The notes under the pieces are model-generated. The model saw nothing but the letters and a program-made list of their open reading frames with translations, was not told where the DNA came from and searched no databases. 64,000 bases of DNA from Nageia nagi (Eukaryota > Pinophyta): assembly GCA_050084985.1 (NCBI GenBank), contig JBITNC010000001.1, forward strand, positions 193,626,001-193,690,000, given 5' to 3'. Position 1 is the first letter of the stretch. Each line of letters opens with the position of its first letter. Position numbers and translations under genes: made by a program. Positions 12,236-23,760 of the stretch are shown piece by piece.

Positions 12236-12745
12236 CTATTGTAATGATGATTGAGACAATTGAATTATTTCAACTTGAATTGAAGAGTTTTTAGGATCTT
12301 CTGGGATAAGAGATCCAATAGAAGCCATAGCATCTGTAAATCTATTAAATGATCTCGGTGCCGCTTCTATACTAAATTGGTTAACAAATTTTAATAATTC
12401 CTCAACTAACGCTTTATACTTTTGAAGTAAAGGTTCTTTACATTGATAGATTCCTTTCACTTGATTTACGATGAGTAAAGAATCTCCAATAATCTTAATT
12501 CTTTTAAGTTTTAATTTAACAGTAGTTTTTAATGCTAATATCAAAGCTTCGTATTTCGCATTATTATTAGTATAAGGAAATTTTAATTTAAATGAATATG
12601 GTATAGGGATCCCTTGCGATGTTACAAATACAACACCTGCTCCACCACCTTGTTCACATTTAGTTAAGTGCATTATCCACTTTGCAGTTCTTGAATTTTG
12701 ATAGGTTTTATTCATCATATATTTCAACGGATCCACTTTAGAGAT
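12236..12745 (-). pseudogene. Tat archaeal-type RNase H (aRNH)
   Basis: This second RNase H follows the ordinary gypsy RNase H and marks the Tat lineage. Visible blocks are GGGAGVVFVTSQG, FPYTNNNAKYEALILAL, KIIGDSLLIVNQVKG and the tail FNRFTDAMASIGS. The conserved Glu (AKYEAL) and an Asp (GDS) are present. The usual YFDGA-type start, which carries the first catalytic Asp, is missing. Instead the tail of the first RNase H (SRTAKWIMHLTK) runs almost directly into GGGAGVV, as if an in-frame piece had been lost. A TAA ends the open stretch at 12236, and the frame then continues into the integrase. Confidence 0.8.
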
Positions 12746-13936
12746 GACATATGTTGTATGATTAAGCATATAATGTCAAAGTTTTTTAGTAGCAAAGATG
12801 ACAGCAAGACATAGTTTTTCCAAATATATGTACTTAATCTCGTAACTCACAAGTGTTCTACTCAAATAATATATAGCTTGCTCTTTATTATGTTCATTCT
12901 TTTGAGCAAGCATTGTTCCTAAAGCATTTTCAGTAGTAGAGATATATAACAAAAAGGGTACATCTTTTCTTGGTGGACTTAAGACAGGAGGAGATAATAA
13001 ATATCTCTTAATTTCATCGAATGCATCTTGTTGCTCTTTGCCCCAATGATATTCTACTCCCTTTTTTAATAATTTTGTAAATGGTTTACATTTATCAGAA
13101 AGTTGAGCTATAAACCTTCTAATGGCTTGTAACTTATCCTATAAACTTTGTAATTGTTTTAGATTTGTAGGAGGTGGCATGTCTACTACTGCCTTCACTT
13201 TACTAGGATCTATTTCAATTCCTCATCGGGACATAATAAATCCTAATAATTTTCCTAAAGTTACACCAAAAACACATTTTTTTGTATTTAATCTTACCTT
13301 ATGTTCTAATAATCTATCTAAGACTTTAATTAGGTATTTTCCATGATCTACTCGATATTTAGATCTAACCAACAAATCATCGACATAATCTTCTACTATG
13401 TCATGCATATAATCATGGAATATATAAGTCATAGCCCTTTGATAAGTTGCCTCGACATTTTTTAATCCAAAAGGCATAACTTTATAACAAAAGGTACCCC
13501 AAGGAGTTATAAAAGCCATTTTATGTTGATCTTCAGTAGCTATTTTTATTTGATTATAACCAAAAAATCTATCCATTAATGACAACATATCATGTCTTAC
13601 TGTCGAGTCTACCAAACTATCAATGCTGAGCAGAGGGAAATCATCCTTAGGACAAGCTTTGTTAAGATCACGAAAATCCATGCATATTCTTATTTTTCCA
13701 CTTGGTTTTTTCATAGGTACCATATTAGATATCCAATCTGAATAATCTATAGGCTGTATAAATTTGGATTCTAATAATTTTTGAAGTTCTTCTTTTACCA
13801 TTAGTGCTATAGTAGGATGGATTTTACGTAATTTTTGTTTAACAGGTTTAGCATCAGGCTTTAATGCTAAATTATATACTACTAATTTAGGATCTATTCC
13901 AGGCATGTCTTCATATGACCATGCAAATACCTTTTC
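12746..13936 (-). pseudogene. Tat reverse transcriptase and gypsy RNase H
   Basis: This copies the element RNA into DNA. RT blocks on the - strand are DAKPVKQKLR, PIDYSDWISNMVPM, GKIRICMDFRDLN, FFGYNQI, TPWGTFCYKVMPFGLKN and the catalytic YVDDLLV, all within 13223-13906. After a TGA at 13223, in a context where CGA (Arg) is expected before GIEIDPSK, the thumb and RNase H follow. These have LLYISTTENALG near 12950 and YYLSRTLVSYE, with further stops near 13140 and at 12770. The first RNase H Asp region is weakened (ISTTENA). Frame is kept throughout. Confidence 0.92.
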
Positions 13937-14624
13937 TCATTCTTTTAATAAGGTTATAATTTCTTCTTGTTCATTTTCCATGAGGTTTTCTCCTAACTGA
14001 ATAATTTTAAGATTCTGAGGATCATTACTAATATTTATTTCTAAGACTTTTTCAATAAGCATATGTGACCCTTCTTCTAATTGATTTGGTACTGGTATCC
14101 AACCATTGTCATTAACACTATATTCTTCATCATATTCTTGAGTTTGTTCATTCATGCATACTTGATTTTCGTAAGAACCAAATATATGATCTACATTTTT
14201 GAATTTATGTACCGAAGGATTAGATGATATAAGAGAGAAGTCAGCAATTACTTCATCTATAGAAGTATTGACTATTATTTTGATTAAATTTTGATTTTCA
14301 TTTACTTCATTTATTTGTTCGTTATTTTGATCTTCAATATTATTCTCTTTTATTGTAACCATATTTATCGATGGTATACCTGAATATGGAATGATTGATG
14401 ATTCAACATTTTTATTTATTTATTTTTATATATCACTTGGTAAACATGAATGATTCTAGGGTGGCTCTATATTATTAATAAAGAGCATTTCGACACCTTC
14501 TAAGACATCCATTTCAATTAATTGTTCTTCTCTTATATCAATAATTTCTTGTACTGTAGATTCTTTCTCTAAAATTTCTTCATTGTAATCCAAATTTTCT
14601 TCTCCTAAATTTTCTAATTTAGCA

Positions 14625-14780
14625 AGATTTTTATGTTTATTTTGATAACCTAATCCCCTTTTATTCATGGGATCTTGATATCGTAATTCAATTATTTCTT
14701 GTGGACCCTATTCATATCGACCCAATCCTTGTCCTTGCCAATTACATTTGTTAAAATAGTTTAATACAAATGTTCTTGAA
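14625..14780 (-). pseudogene. G-patch-like domain between protease and RT
   Basis: The translation NWQGQGLGRYE, one stop at 14708, then ELRYQDP and KRGLGYQNK has the glycine spacing of a G-patch (GxGLGx ... GLGY), a short nucleic-acid-binding module known C-terminal to the protease in some retroelements. It lies in the same frame as gag and pol, about 215 bp after the protease block. The flanking spacer, 13937-14620, is acidic and Glu/Asn/Ile-rich, with no other recognisable domain and several stops. Confidence 0.6.
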
Positions 14781-14995
14781 CATGGCGATAAATATTTCAT
14801 ATCATTATTGAAATTTCCTTCATATATTTGATTAGATATTATTGACACAGGATCTACTATTCCTGCATAGACAAACATTGTCTGATTAGGTACTTCTCCT
14901 AAAGGTACTATTTGTCTAATTACACTAAGTGATTCAGATAATCTTCCCATTTCTTGTGCTAAAGGTATATTAAATACAACATCATCTATGTCATA

Positions 14996-15985
14996 TTATC
15001 CCATCCCTAAATCCCTTAATTTAACTTTTACTAGATATACGTTGGATGAGTCATTATTAGATGTAGTATTCACTTGTTTTGATGAAGAAACTCCATATTT
15101 TTCATCTAAAGTTTTAGCAACTTTTTCCCAAGTATCTTTATCTTGTATAACTATATCACTTTTTCCCTTTATGACTTCAGATTGATTCATATTTTTGTTC
15201 ATTAATATGGTTGATAAATTAGGAGACGATAAGGTCACTTTATTTGGATCAAAAATTAAATTACAATGTGAATAAGGATCTAGATCTTTAAACACACAAT
15301 GAACTTTATCTTTATATATGTATTTTAAACATCCATGATAAGTTGATGGAACACATTGCATTTGTCTAATCCATGGATGTCTTAAAAGAACGTTGTATTG
15401 TATAATATTTCCTTCAATTATATGTAATAAAGTTTGAAGGGTTTTAGCCCCTATTGTAATCGACAGCACTATTGATCCCAAAGTTGAACACACTGCATCA
15501 TTAAATGCCCTAATTTGTAAAGAAGGAGCTAAGATAAGCAAATCTGATAAATTCAAATTTTTGTATGCAGCCTTTGAAATTATATTTATAGCTGAACCTT
15601 CATCTATCAAAATTCTTTTAAATAATTTCCCATCTAATTTACCTATTATATGTAAAGGTGGATCAAGTCCGCTTGGTCCATCGTTATTTAATTTTTCTTG
15701 TTCATAGAAGGTGATACTAGGTTGTTGAGATATTTTCAAACTTTCAACTATTAAAATAAAATTATCAGGGTTAATAACATCTACTTGAATTTCTTGTAGA
15801 ATTTGATTCATAGCTTCCCTATAACTCTCAGACTGTTGTAATAATTCAAATAAAGTCATCTTAACTGGAGATATTTTTAATTATCGTTGAAGAGCACCTT
15901 TTATCGAAACTTTAGGTTGTTGTGGAGGAGGTATAAATTGTATATTAATTGGGTTTGATATTGATTAATTTTTTCATGGATTATC
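14996..15985 (-). pseudogene. Tat aspartic protease
   Basis: This would mature the Gag-Pol polyprotein. The catalytic loop reads LIDEGSAINII near 15610-15570, within the D-x-G-S-[AS] pattern of Tat/Athila-type proteases. It is followed by the flap-like and second-half blocks VLSITIGAKTL, IIEGNIIQYNVLLRHPWIR and CVPSTYHGCLKY. The last two are typical of the plant gypsy retropepsin C-terminal half. The open stretch is 15859-14996, and a few stops upstream (15986, then near 15975, 15966 and 15880) separate it from gag without changing frame. Confidence 0.85.
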
Positions 15986-18682
15986 CTATTTATTTTGATA
16001 TTGTTGTGCTCGTGTAGCTATACCAATCATATGTATTGAATCATCTATAGTCCCTATAAATGGTATATCCTTATTATTCCATGTATAGTTCATTTGATTT
16101 GGGATAATTGCCACATTGTTAGCCTGATGTGAGGGTAAGGGGTTTTGATATATCCCTAAATTTTGATTTGAAGGCACAACAGGATTATCCACATCTATTT
16201 TTTGACTATCTATCAAGTCTTGAATTTTGTGTTGTAAAGTTCGACATTTATTTGTATTATGTCCCTTTTGCCTATGATAAGCACAAAATTCATTCTCCTT
16301 ATACCATTTGCTTCCTTTAACATTAGGATTTTTAGGTTTTATATTAGGTAATTTAATCATACCTTTATCACATAATTTTTTAAGTATTTTAGCTAATGGT
16401 TTTGATAATGGGGTAAAATTTATTTTAGAATTAGGTTCAACATTTTCTTCAATTTTTGAAACTTGACCAAAATTTTTTGTCATAGCTATTTGATTATTTT
16501 GTGGTTGTTTACTAATATTTTCATATTGATTACCCTTTTTGTATTCTTTTTTCTTGAGTTTTAGTTCTCCATCTTGAATTTTAACTCTTTCTATAACTAC
16601 TACCTGAGCAATAGCTTCTTCAAAAGTTCTATGTTGTTGAATTTGGAGAACACTGGCTATTGGTCTTAAACAACTTTGACTAAATAATTTAACCAATTCC
16701 TCTTGTGGTATTGTATAAGGCATACTAGTGAGTATAGCCTGCCATCTTGAGATGTAATCTTGTATAGTTTCATCAGGGAACTGTTGTAATCTTGTAAGAT
16801 CAATAATTGAAGATCTTTCTTTAATATTGATTCTAAAGTGTTCTAGAAATTGATTAGCCAATTGTTCGAACGTATATAAACTATGTATGGGTAAACTATT
16901 ATACCAATCTAAAGCTTGACCTGCAAGTGTCATAGGAAATATACGTAACATTAATGAGTCATCATTGGCTATCTAATAAATAGAAAATGTAAATTTTCTC
17001 AAATGTTCTTTGGGGTCTTCTCTTCCTTTAAATGATTCTATTTTAGGAAATTCAAACATATATGGTAATTTTTTTTTTGGAACACTTGGATGAATAGGTT
17101 CATTGCAAATATTTTTATAATTTAACTTTTGAAGTCCTTGAACATTCATTTCTTGATTTATAAAATCCTTCATAAAGTCTTCTAATTCTTTATCGGTTCT
17201 ACAACCTTGAGTGTGTCTATGATATCTTCGAGTATTCAAATCCTTTTTTGAAATGGATCTTGAAATGTAAGACTCATAGTCAGAAGGAAACTCTGATGGT
17301 GGTGGAGGCAATATTTTAAGAGGTGAATGATGTCACAAAATAAGGGTTTTAGGAGGTTTTTGGAATATACTTTTCCCATATAGATTTTTTCCTTTGTAAT
17401 CGGATTGTCTTGTTTGATTTTGGGTTTGTTCAACCCAACTTTTAATGGAATCTTGCTTTTGTTTATCATATAATTTTTGTAGTTCTAGTTTTTTATCCAT
17501 TTCCTTTTGTAATAAAATGGCTATCTCTTTATCCATCGCTTCTTGTTTGTCTAAGTAAGGATCTTAATATCTTTGTATTTGACTTCCTTCAGGAGTTTCA
17601 GGTTTCAAATTTTTTATTTTTTGGTATTCCTCCTACTGTATTTATTTTTCTTTCTCCATACGTAGATATTGTTCCCTTTTTATTTTTTCATTCTCTAATT
17701 CTTTAAGTTGTAATTCCTGTAAACGAAGTTGAATCTCATGTTCTTTATGAAGTCTTTTCTTTTCTTGTTCTAGGAGCTCATTTCTTTCTTTGCTTACTTG
17801 TTCTTGTTCTATGAATTTCCTTTTATCTCTAAGAATTTTATCTTCCATTTCTTTTAATTTATTCTCTTGTTCTTAAATTTTAATGAATTCATTAACTTTT
17901 CTATTTTCTTCCTTTAGAAGATATTGCATCTCTATGGCCTTTTTAATATCATCAGCATATGTTTTCATGAATTTTTGACCGACTTTTGTTTTACATAATC
18001 GTCGTTGTTTTAGTTCTTCATAAGAAGGTATCTCTTCTATTTTGTACTTAGATGTCCTTCTATGTAACCCTCCATTTAAAGAATAAGATTTCTCTGTTTG
18101 CTTCATTGAAGGAGCTCTTTGAGATAAATTACTCGTAGGTATTGGTATTTCATTTTTTCCTAATTTGAGAGATTTGTGAGAGAAAGAAGATCCCTCTTTT
18201 TGGATTAAAGAATTGACTTTTTGACCATATGATAATAGATGTATGACTCTTTCATATTTAACTTTATATGGCTTAGTCTCTGGTACTACTATGGTTTCGG
18301 CCTGAGATTTATCCTCGTCCATTTCTAAGTTATCATGCCTATGATTTAGTTTTTTGACATCTCCTAGTAAACTAGAAGATGTCTTAGGAATAGCCCTATA
18401 ATTAGCTAGGCGATGATGAATTTCATTTAACTCTTCATCTAACACATTCATTCTAGCCTTGGTAATAGGATCTTCTATACTTTATCTTTGCAATCTAGAT
18501 TAATCATAACCCCAATCCTAATCTTTACCTTCATAATGAACTACCTGTGGATCTGATTCATCTAAAGGAGGTGGCCTCCTAACCGAATACTCTATCAGAT
18601 CCATATTGTCTGAATCTATTTCTTGTATTTCAAATGGGTGTTCTTGCATTTTCTTAGCTATCATACTTCTAGTTTGAACCAT
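15986..18682 (-). pseudogene. Tat Gag (with long coiled-coil N-terminal part)
   Basis: Gag forms the particle around the RNA. I chose the ATG at 18682 because it gives MVQTRSM, a usual opening for plant gypsy Gag, and is in frame with everything downstream. Residues up to about 420 are highly charged, and KERNELLEQEKKRLHKEH and related stretches (17848-17642) predict a coiled coil. The retrotransposon Gag domain follows at about 17060-16640 (FPKIESFKGREDP, LAGQALDWYNSLP, QLANQFLEHF). Near 16290-16230 a CCHC-like knuckle reads FCAYHRQKGHNTNKC. About ten in-frame stops interrupt 899 codons, without frameshift. Confidence 0.88.
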
Positions 18683-20547
18683 TTTTTAGACATTATAAAC
18701 AAAGCATCGTAAAAAAGAAACTCTATTTTTATCTTTTATATTATGTTTTTGAGAAGACAATTTAATGCACAAACATCCTATATGCAAACTTACCTTTAAT
18801 TTATCTTTTTTAACTTTTTCACATATTTTTAATGTCTGAGTTAAATGAACGATATGAGTTGTTCATTTTAATCTTTTTAATTTTCCTAGTTTGTTTTGAC
18901 TAGTCAAGTGTTAAACAAGGTAGGTTGGGTAATTCTAAGTAATGTTTGCAAGTTTCTATGGCTTTTGGCTTGGTTCTAGATGAGCCTCCTTTTTTTACTC
19001 CTACCTAAAGGAAAGTTACCTTGGTCATCACCTCCAAGTGTAACTGGCTCTATGGCTTCAAGTGTGTTATGTTGGTGGGTACAAAGAAGTAAGAATTAAA
19101 GGTTGGTAGTGACATCCAACTCGTTAATGTTCAATTATTCCTTTAAGGCCTTATGAAATGCATTTAAACAAGTAAAGTACATTTATGCATACTACCCTCC
19201 CAAACATTCATGTCTATTCACTTATCTTATCTTAATGTGATGCAATCAAAGTTTATTTTAAGTGAATCTTGACCTTAATAAACCCTGTTGTTCTTTTAAT
19301 TATAATGCGATTCATTATCCAACCTCTTAAGGATGTTCATTAACTCCTTCCAGCTATGAAAGTTTTATATGTGATAGATTTCCTCTTCTTACTAGTCACA
19401 TATCTCTTCGACCTCCAATGGAGTGGTAAGAGCAGACTTAGTAAAAACCCATTAAGTGTAGATAAATTAATTAAGTGAGGTTCAATTACTCCTCCAAGAG
19501 TCACATATCCCTTCGACCTCCAATGGAGTGGTAAGGGCAGACATATTTAAGAGTGTTAATGTGAAGTATACTTCCAAATAAGATGTGAATAAATTTTACC
19601 CCTTTCACTTAACTTATTTCTGATCACTTAGGATCGCTTGAAGTGCAAAAGTGAGAGCATACTTTGTTAAGTGAAAGTACTTAGTGTATTCAAATCCCTC
19701 CAATTCATTAACCTTTTAATATGATTTACACTACCCAAAACTCGATTTATTTTCCTTAAGTTCATTCCTTTTAATGTGATTCATTTACTCCTTCCAATTG
19801 TGGAAGTATTATGTGTAATAAATTACCTCCTCTTACTAGTCCCATATCCCTTCGACCTCCAATGGAGTGGTAAGGGCAAACTTGGTAAGAGGTCATTATG
19901 TGTGGATAAATTAACCAAATTAATGATAGTGTGAATGTGAAAGAAAAGAAAAATTAATTACTCCTTCTTATCAGGTCTATTCTGGTCACCTAAGATCGCA
20001 TGAAGCACAAAGGGAGAGCATAAGTAGACAAGATAAAAAGTATTAATGTGTATGTACCCTTCACCTAAAATATGAAAATAAATACATAACATTTATACAT
20101 AAAGTAAATTAATAAAAAATATGCATTTAACCTTTTATACCCATTCTTATATGCATTCTAGGCAAAGGAATCACATTCAAAAGTATCCTTCCATGTTAAC
20201 AATATATTATACATTTTATTTTATTTTTTTAGAAATAACAAAAAGAGACAAAATGACCTGGAGTATGAGTCACCAGCGTTTGAATAGAGATCACTGGTGT
20301 TTATTCTGAGTTGTTGGCATCCGATTCCAATCGTTGGCATTTAGTCTGGATTACTATGTGAATCGCTGGCATTCCTTTTGATTCGCTAGCATCTGATTCC
20401 AATCGTTGGCATTTCTGTAATAGATTTCCTAAAAAGCATAGAATGCAAAAATTTAAAGTCAGTATATGGAAGAATTCAAATAAACTAGAAAATAGAAAGG
20501 TAAAATCATTATAAACAAAAAACCTCCCTATCAATAACGGAAGGGCC
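18683..20547 (-). other. Tat 5' leader with internal direct repeats
   Basis: Untranslated leader between primer site and gag. A 38-bp-class word containing CTTCGACCTCCAATGGAGTG occurs three times (near 19407, 19511 and 19850). Larger blocks around the first and third copies (about 19340-19440 and 19785-19890, with CTCCTTCC and CTTACTAGTC in common) suggest an old duplication with a period of about 440 bp. A second word, GATCGC[TA]TGAAG, occurs near 19633 and 19993. I see no coding region. Such repeats may hold packaging or regulatory signals, but that is speculation. Confidence 0.6.
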
Positions 20548-20565
20548 CTCCTTCTAGCGCCAAAA
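20548..20565 (-). other. Primer binding site of Tat element
   Basis: Directly inside the 5' LTR the - strand reads TTTTGGCGCTAGAAGGAG. The TTGGCGC core is typical of the Tat/Athila group rather than the initiator-Met TGGTATCAGAGC type. I did not match it to a specific tRNA. Confidence 0.7.
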
Positions 20566-21413
20566 TGTTGCAGTGAAAATAGAGCTAGAATGTAGAATAA
20601 CATGAAATACAATTATTCTTAAAATTTCACTAAACCTCAAATTATGTAAAATAGGTAGAAATGTTATAATTGTAAATTGATATTGATTTTCAACTCAAAC
20701 TACAATTTGCCCTTGGAAGGGACTTTTACAAATGCCATTTGCCAAAATGAATGTATTAGATCTTCATTGTTTTTGATTTGCTTGCTTCTCTCCTTGATAT
20801 AGACAACTTGTAAATCCTACACACATGCAAAAGAAAATAACATCAAAGCATCTATGTATGACATATATTAAATTGAAGCTAACATAAAACAATAAAATGT
20901 ATAAGCTCACAAGATTTTGGTAGCATTACCTTACTTCAAATTTGGGTCAAGATTCTGTCCATATTGCTTTGTATTGGCTTGTATTTATAGATTTTGGGTG
21001 AGATGTTCCAAGGCTGGTAAGGGGAAGTGAAGCACCACCGTAGGTCATAACTGACCCCCTCTATCCACATCATCTTGGAAGAATGAAATGTTTCAACTTT
21101 CTCTCGCTATTTTGGTTTCTTGTTTGGCTATTACAGAGTCACCGACGATTACTATGCAAACACCGACGATCACCTCAAAACATCAATGACTATTTTGGGT
21201 CACTGGTGACTGGCTTTCAATTTTGTAACAATATTAAAATGATCACAAAATAACCAATTTTACCTAAAAAGAGTCATGTGACCACCCATTTTGCATGTAC
21301 TCGATGGGAGCTATCCAAGAATATGGTTATTTAAACCTATTTTATATTTTCATGAAGAGTTATGATTAATTCAATGTTTGCTAGTTAAAAAGGGACATTT
21401 TTAGGTGTCTTCA
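20566..21413 (-). repeat. Tat 5' LTR (right copy)
   Basis: This is an 848-bp partner of 4038-4885, colinear with no net indel. On the - strand it starts TGAAGACACC, where the other copy has TGTAGACACC, and ends CTGCAACA. The flanking target duplication is CAATG at 21414-21418. A TATA-like box CTATAAATAC lies at 20990-20981 on the - strand, the likely promoter of the element. Confidence 0.95.
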
Positions 21414-21418
21414 CAATG

Positions 21419-22469
21419 ATAAATTAGAAGAGGAGGTTTTAGAAACAAACAAGAGATCATATGCTCTTAATAAAGGTGATAACTACATTTTAGATAATAG
21501 TAATTTATAATAAGTACTATGTATATGCAATTTTTATTTAATTTAATCATTCTAACAAGTTCATTTTATGTCTTCAAAAAAATTACAGATCATGACATAT
21601 ATGAATCTATAAACCATTTTATCATGATGAATATAGAGTGTTGTAAAGAATGGATTGAAATGTATGAAAGTAAAATGAGTGCAATTTTAACACAACATAT
21701 TTTGTTCCGTAGTGAACATCCAAGGAGTACAACTATACATCCACATTTAAGACATGGAAATTGGCCAAAAGAGTGTCCAAGGTCATGGATAAAGAAAGCA
21801 CATGAAGAGAAATTAGCTGAAGGTGCAAAAGAAAAAAACCTATGAAGTTGCTTTAAATATAGTTTATAGATGTAATTTTGAGGTAATTATTCATTAATTC
21901 TTATCAAAATAAGTTTAAATATTTTTTTATAATATAGATCTTATTAATATAGATATAATACTTGCACCAATATAACATTTACATAAAACTATGTGTAGGC
22001 ATTATCATGTCTTGCAATGTGGGCATACGGTCAACACTTTAGAATTAACAAGAAAGATAGTGATAGAATGACCTTTGACAGTGGATGATGGTTGATTTTG
22101 ATCAAGAAAGTCATGTAAATACAAAAGATACAAACTTGATAGAAGAAAAAATACAATATGTTGAGAAAATTCAAGAAATCATACAATTGAATTTTAGATC
22201 ATTCAAATGTGTAGTATTCAAATGTAAATGGTTTAAAGGATTTGTAAATAGAATATCAATACTGCATGACATACCTAGTTGTTATTATGCAATCAACTCT
22301 ACATGATATTTCCCTCAAGAAAAAGAGCCATATGTTTTACCACAACATTGTAGTCAAATATTTTTTTTGTCTAGATGTACTGGATGAAAAGATGTTTTTA
22401 ATTGATTGTGATCCAAGAGGGAAATATATTGTACATATTCTTGATGAAAATGATAATAATGGTGATTAA
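21419..22469 (+). pseudogene. CACTA transposase, 3' part with DUF4216-like end
   Basis: This continues the transposase gene cut at 4037. The first block (21419-21840) reads ETNKRSYALNKGDN, then ECCKEWIEMYES, HPRSTTIHPHLRHGNW and WIKKAHEEKL, corresponding to the tnp2 C-terminal region near DUF4218. The second (22085-22465) has KIQEIIQLNFRSFKCVVFKC, then NRISILHDIPS and, one frame over, FFCLDVLDEKMFLIDCDPRG, the pattern of a DUF4216 domain. The two open frames overlap at 22266-22306 in different frames, showing a frameshift, and stops separate the blocks. CACTA transposases of this layout are broadly known in plants. Confidence 0.8.
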
Positions 22470-23151
22470 AATATTACATGTACATTTTAATAATTAAACA
22501 TTATATATATCAAAATCTTTAATGGTTTGAGGTTGACTTGCATATGAATTTGAATTATAGTACTTTTTGAATGTTTTGTAATTTGTAGATTACTACCAAT
22601 CAATTACTCATGAATATATTACCATTATTACATGTATTTCCATGTTTAAGATATTCAATCAATTTCATATGTAATTATTTCAAATGTGAAAATGTATATA
22701 AATGGTTGTGGTCAATTTAATATTGGTATACCATGTTAGGGTTCTTTGCTTAGCCTTTCACTTGAGACATCATTATTTTATTATACCAACATGAGCACTA
22801 GGTATTAGAAAGCATAGGATGGACATGAGATATTATTTTATCAATTATATGTAACATTAGCATGGTGGAACATATAGTAAAATTCACATTAGAAAATGTG
22901 TCATTCAAAATGTCAAAATAAACTTGAATAAGCATCAACCAAAGAGTCATTTAAGGCATCAATCAAACCATAAAAATACCTTAAAGAATACATCAATACA
23001 TGCATTGTGTAATGCATCAATCTAGGCATCAACATGAAAGCAAGATGTAGTTTTTACATAGACTTGAAATTCCTAATGCTTAAAGCATCAAAGTGTCAAA
23101 GAGAATTTTTTAATGCCTTAAATGATGCAAAATGACTAAAATGTAGTAGTG
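22470..23151. other. Likely CACTA 3' subterminal region and candidate terminus
   Basis: After the transposase end, 22900-23105 holds many copies of a GCATCAA-type word (for example TAAGGCATCAATC, AATGCATCAATC, TAGGCATCAACA and AAGCATCAAAG), as expected for subterminal transposase-binding repeats. At 23144-23151 the sequence TAGTAGTG could be the right terminal inverted repeat ending in the CACTA complement. The left terminus is outside the window, so the 3-bp target duplication cannot be tested. Confidence 0.35.
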
Positions 23152-23310
23152 TATGATCCCAAAATCTCCTGTAATCACTCTAACACTTAGCTCCAACTCT
23201 TAATTGGCAAATGATATGTCTGATAGGAAACTAATTGGTAGTCTTCTTTATTGGGAATGAAGGGTCTTGCTCTCAAATTGTTTTTAGTTTTTCTCATTTA
23301 TTCTCTCAAG

Positions 23311-23760
23311 GTACTCAAATTTTGACTATGGAGGAGATAGAGATGAAAAGAAATTGACTTTTTATTATGTGTTTAGCATTAGTTTAGGTGCTATATCTTG
23401 GGCTTCCAAGAAGCATTCTACTATTGCTCTCTCCACCATAGAGGTAAAATATTGATCCATATCAATCATGACCTAGGAAGATATTTGGTTGAGGCATATT
23501 TTGAAAGAAATTAAGTATGAACAACCTCACCCATATCATATTTATTCAGATAATTAATCATTTATTTATTTGGAAAAGGACCTTATTTTCCATCAAAGAA
23601 TAAAATATGTTCAAATCCAAGCATATTTTATTGAGGAGAAGGTTCTATATGGTATCTTATAATTGTAGTATTGTACATCAATCATAAAATCCACTATTTT
23701 TTTCATCAATCCCCTTCTTGAAGCTTAGTTTTGCAAGCTTAAGGAATCTATTAGGTTAGT
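23311..23760 (+). pseudogene. Ty1/copia RNase H relic
   Basis: This is the C-terminal end of a copia Pol. Reading 23363 onward gives YYVFSISLGAISWASKKHST, then IALSTIEVKY and, after stops, DIWLRHILKEI, IYSDN and FHQRIKYVQIQAYFIEEKVL. These match the copia RNase H order (GYVF..GAISW.SKKQ..ALS..EAEY, LL.DL, CDN.SA, H.R.KHI). Upstream DYGGDRDEKK fits the Asp-containing start of the domain. Several stops are present (for example near 23453 and 23480). No integrase or RT is left nearby. The sequence just after it, AAGGGGTTAG near 23775, could be a polypurine tract remnant. Confidence 0.8.

Larger units (their letters stand above)
4038..21413 (-). mobile_element. Tat-lineage Ty3/gypsy LTR retrotransposon, complete but decayed
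   Basis: This is a 17,376-bp element inserted in the CACTA transposase gene. It has two 848-bp LTRs, TG...CA ends (TGTAGACA...CTGCAACA on the - strand) and the 5-bp target duplication CAATG at 4033-4037 and 21414-21418. On the - strand the order is LTR, primer site, long leader, gag, protease, G-patch, RT, RNase H, archaeal-type RNase H, integrase, an extra sense frame, tandem repeats, an antisense plant-mobile-domain frame, polypurine tract, LTR. The archaeal-type RNase H downstream of RT-RNase H is the hallmark of the Tat lineage. Counted by eye, the LTRs differ at about 40-50 positions, mostly transitions, with no length change. The proteins carry many stops, so it is not autonomous. Confidence 0.92.
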
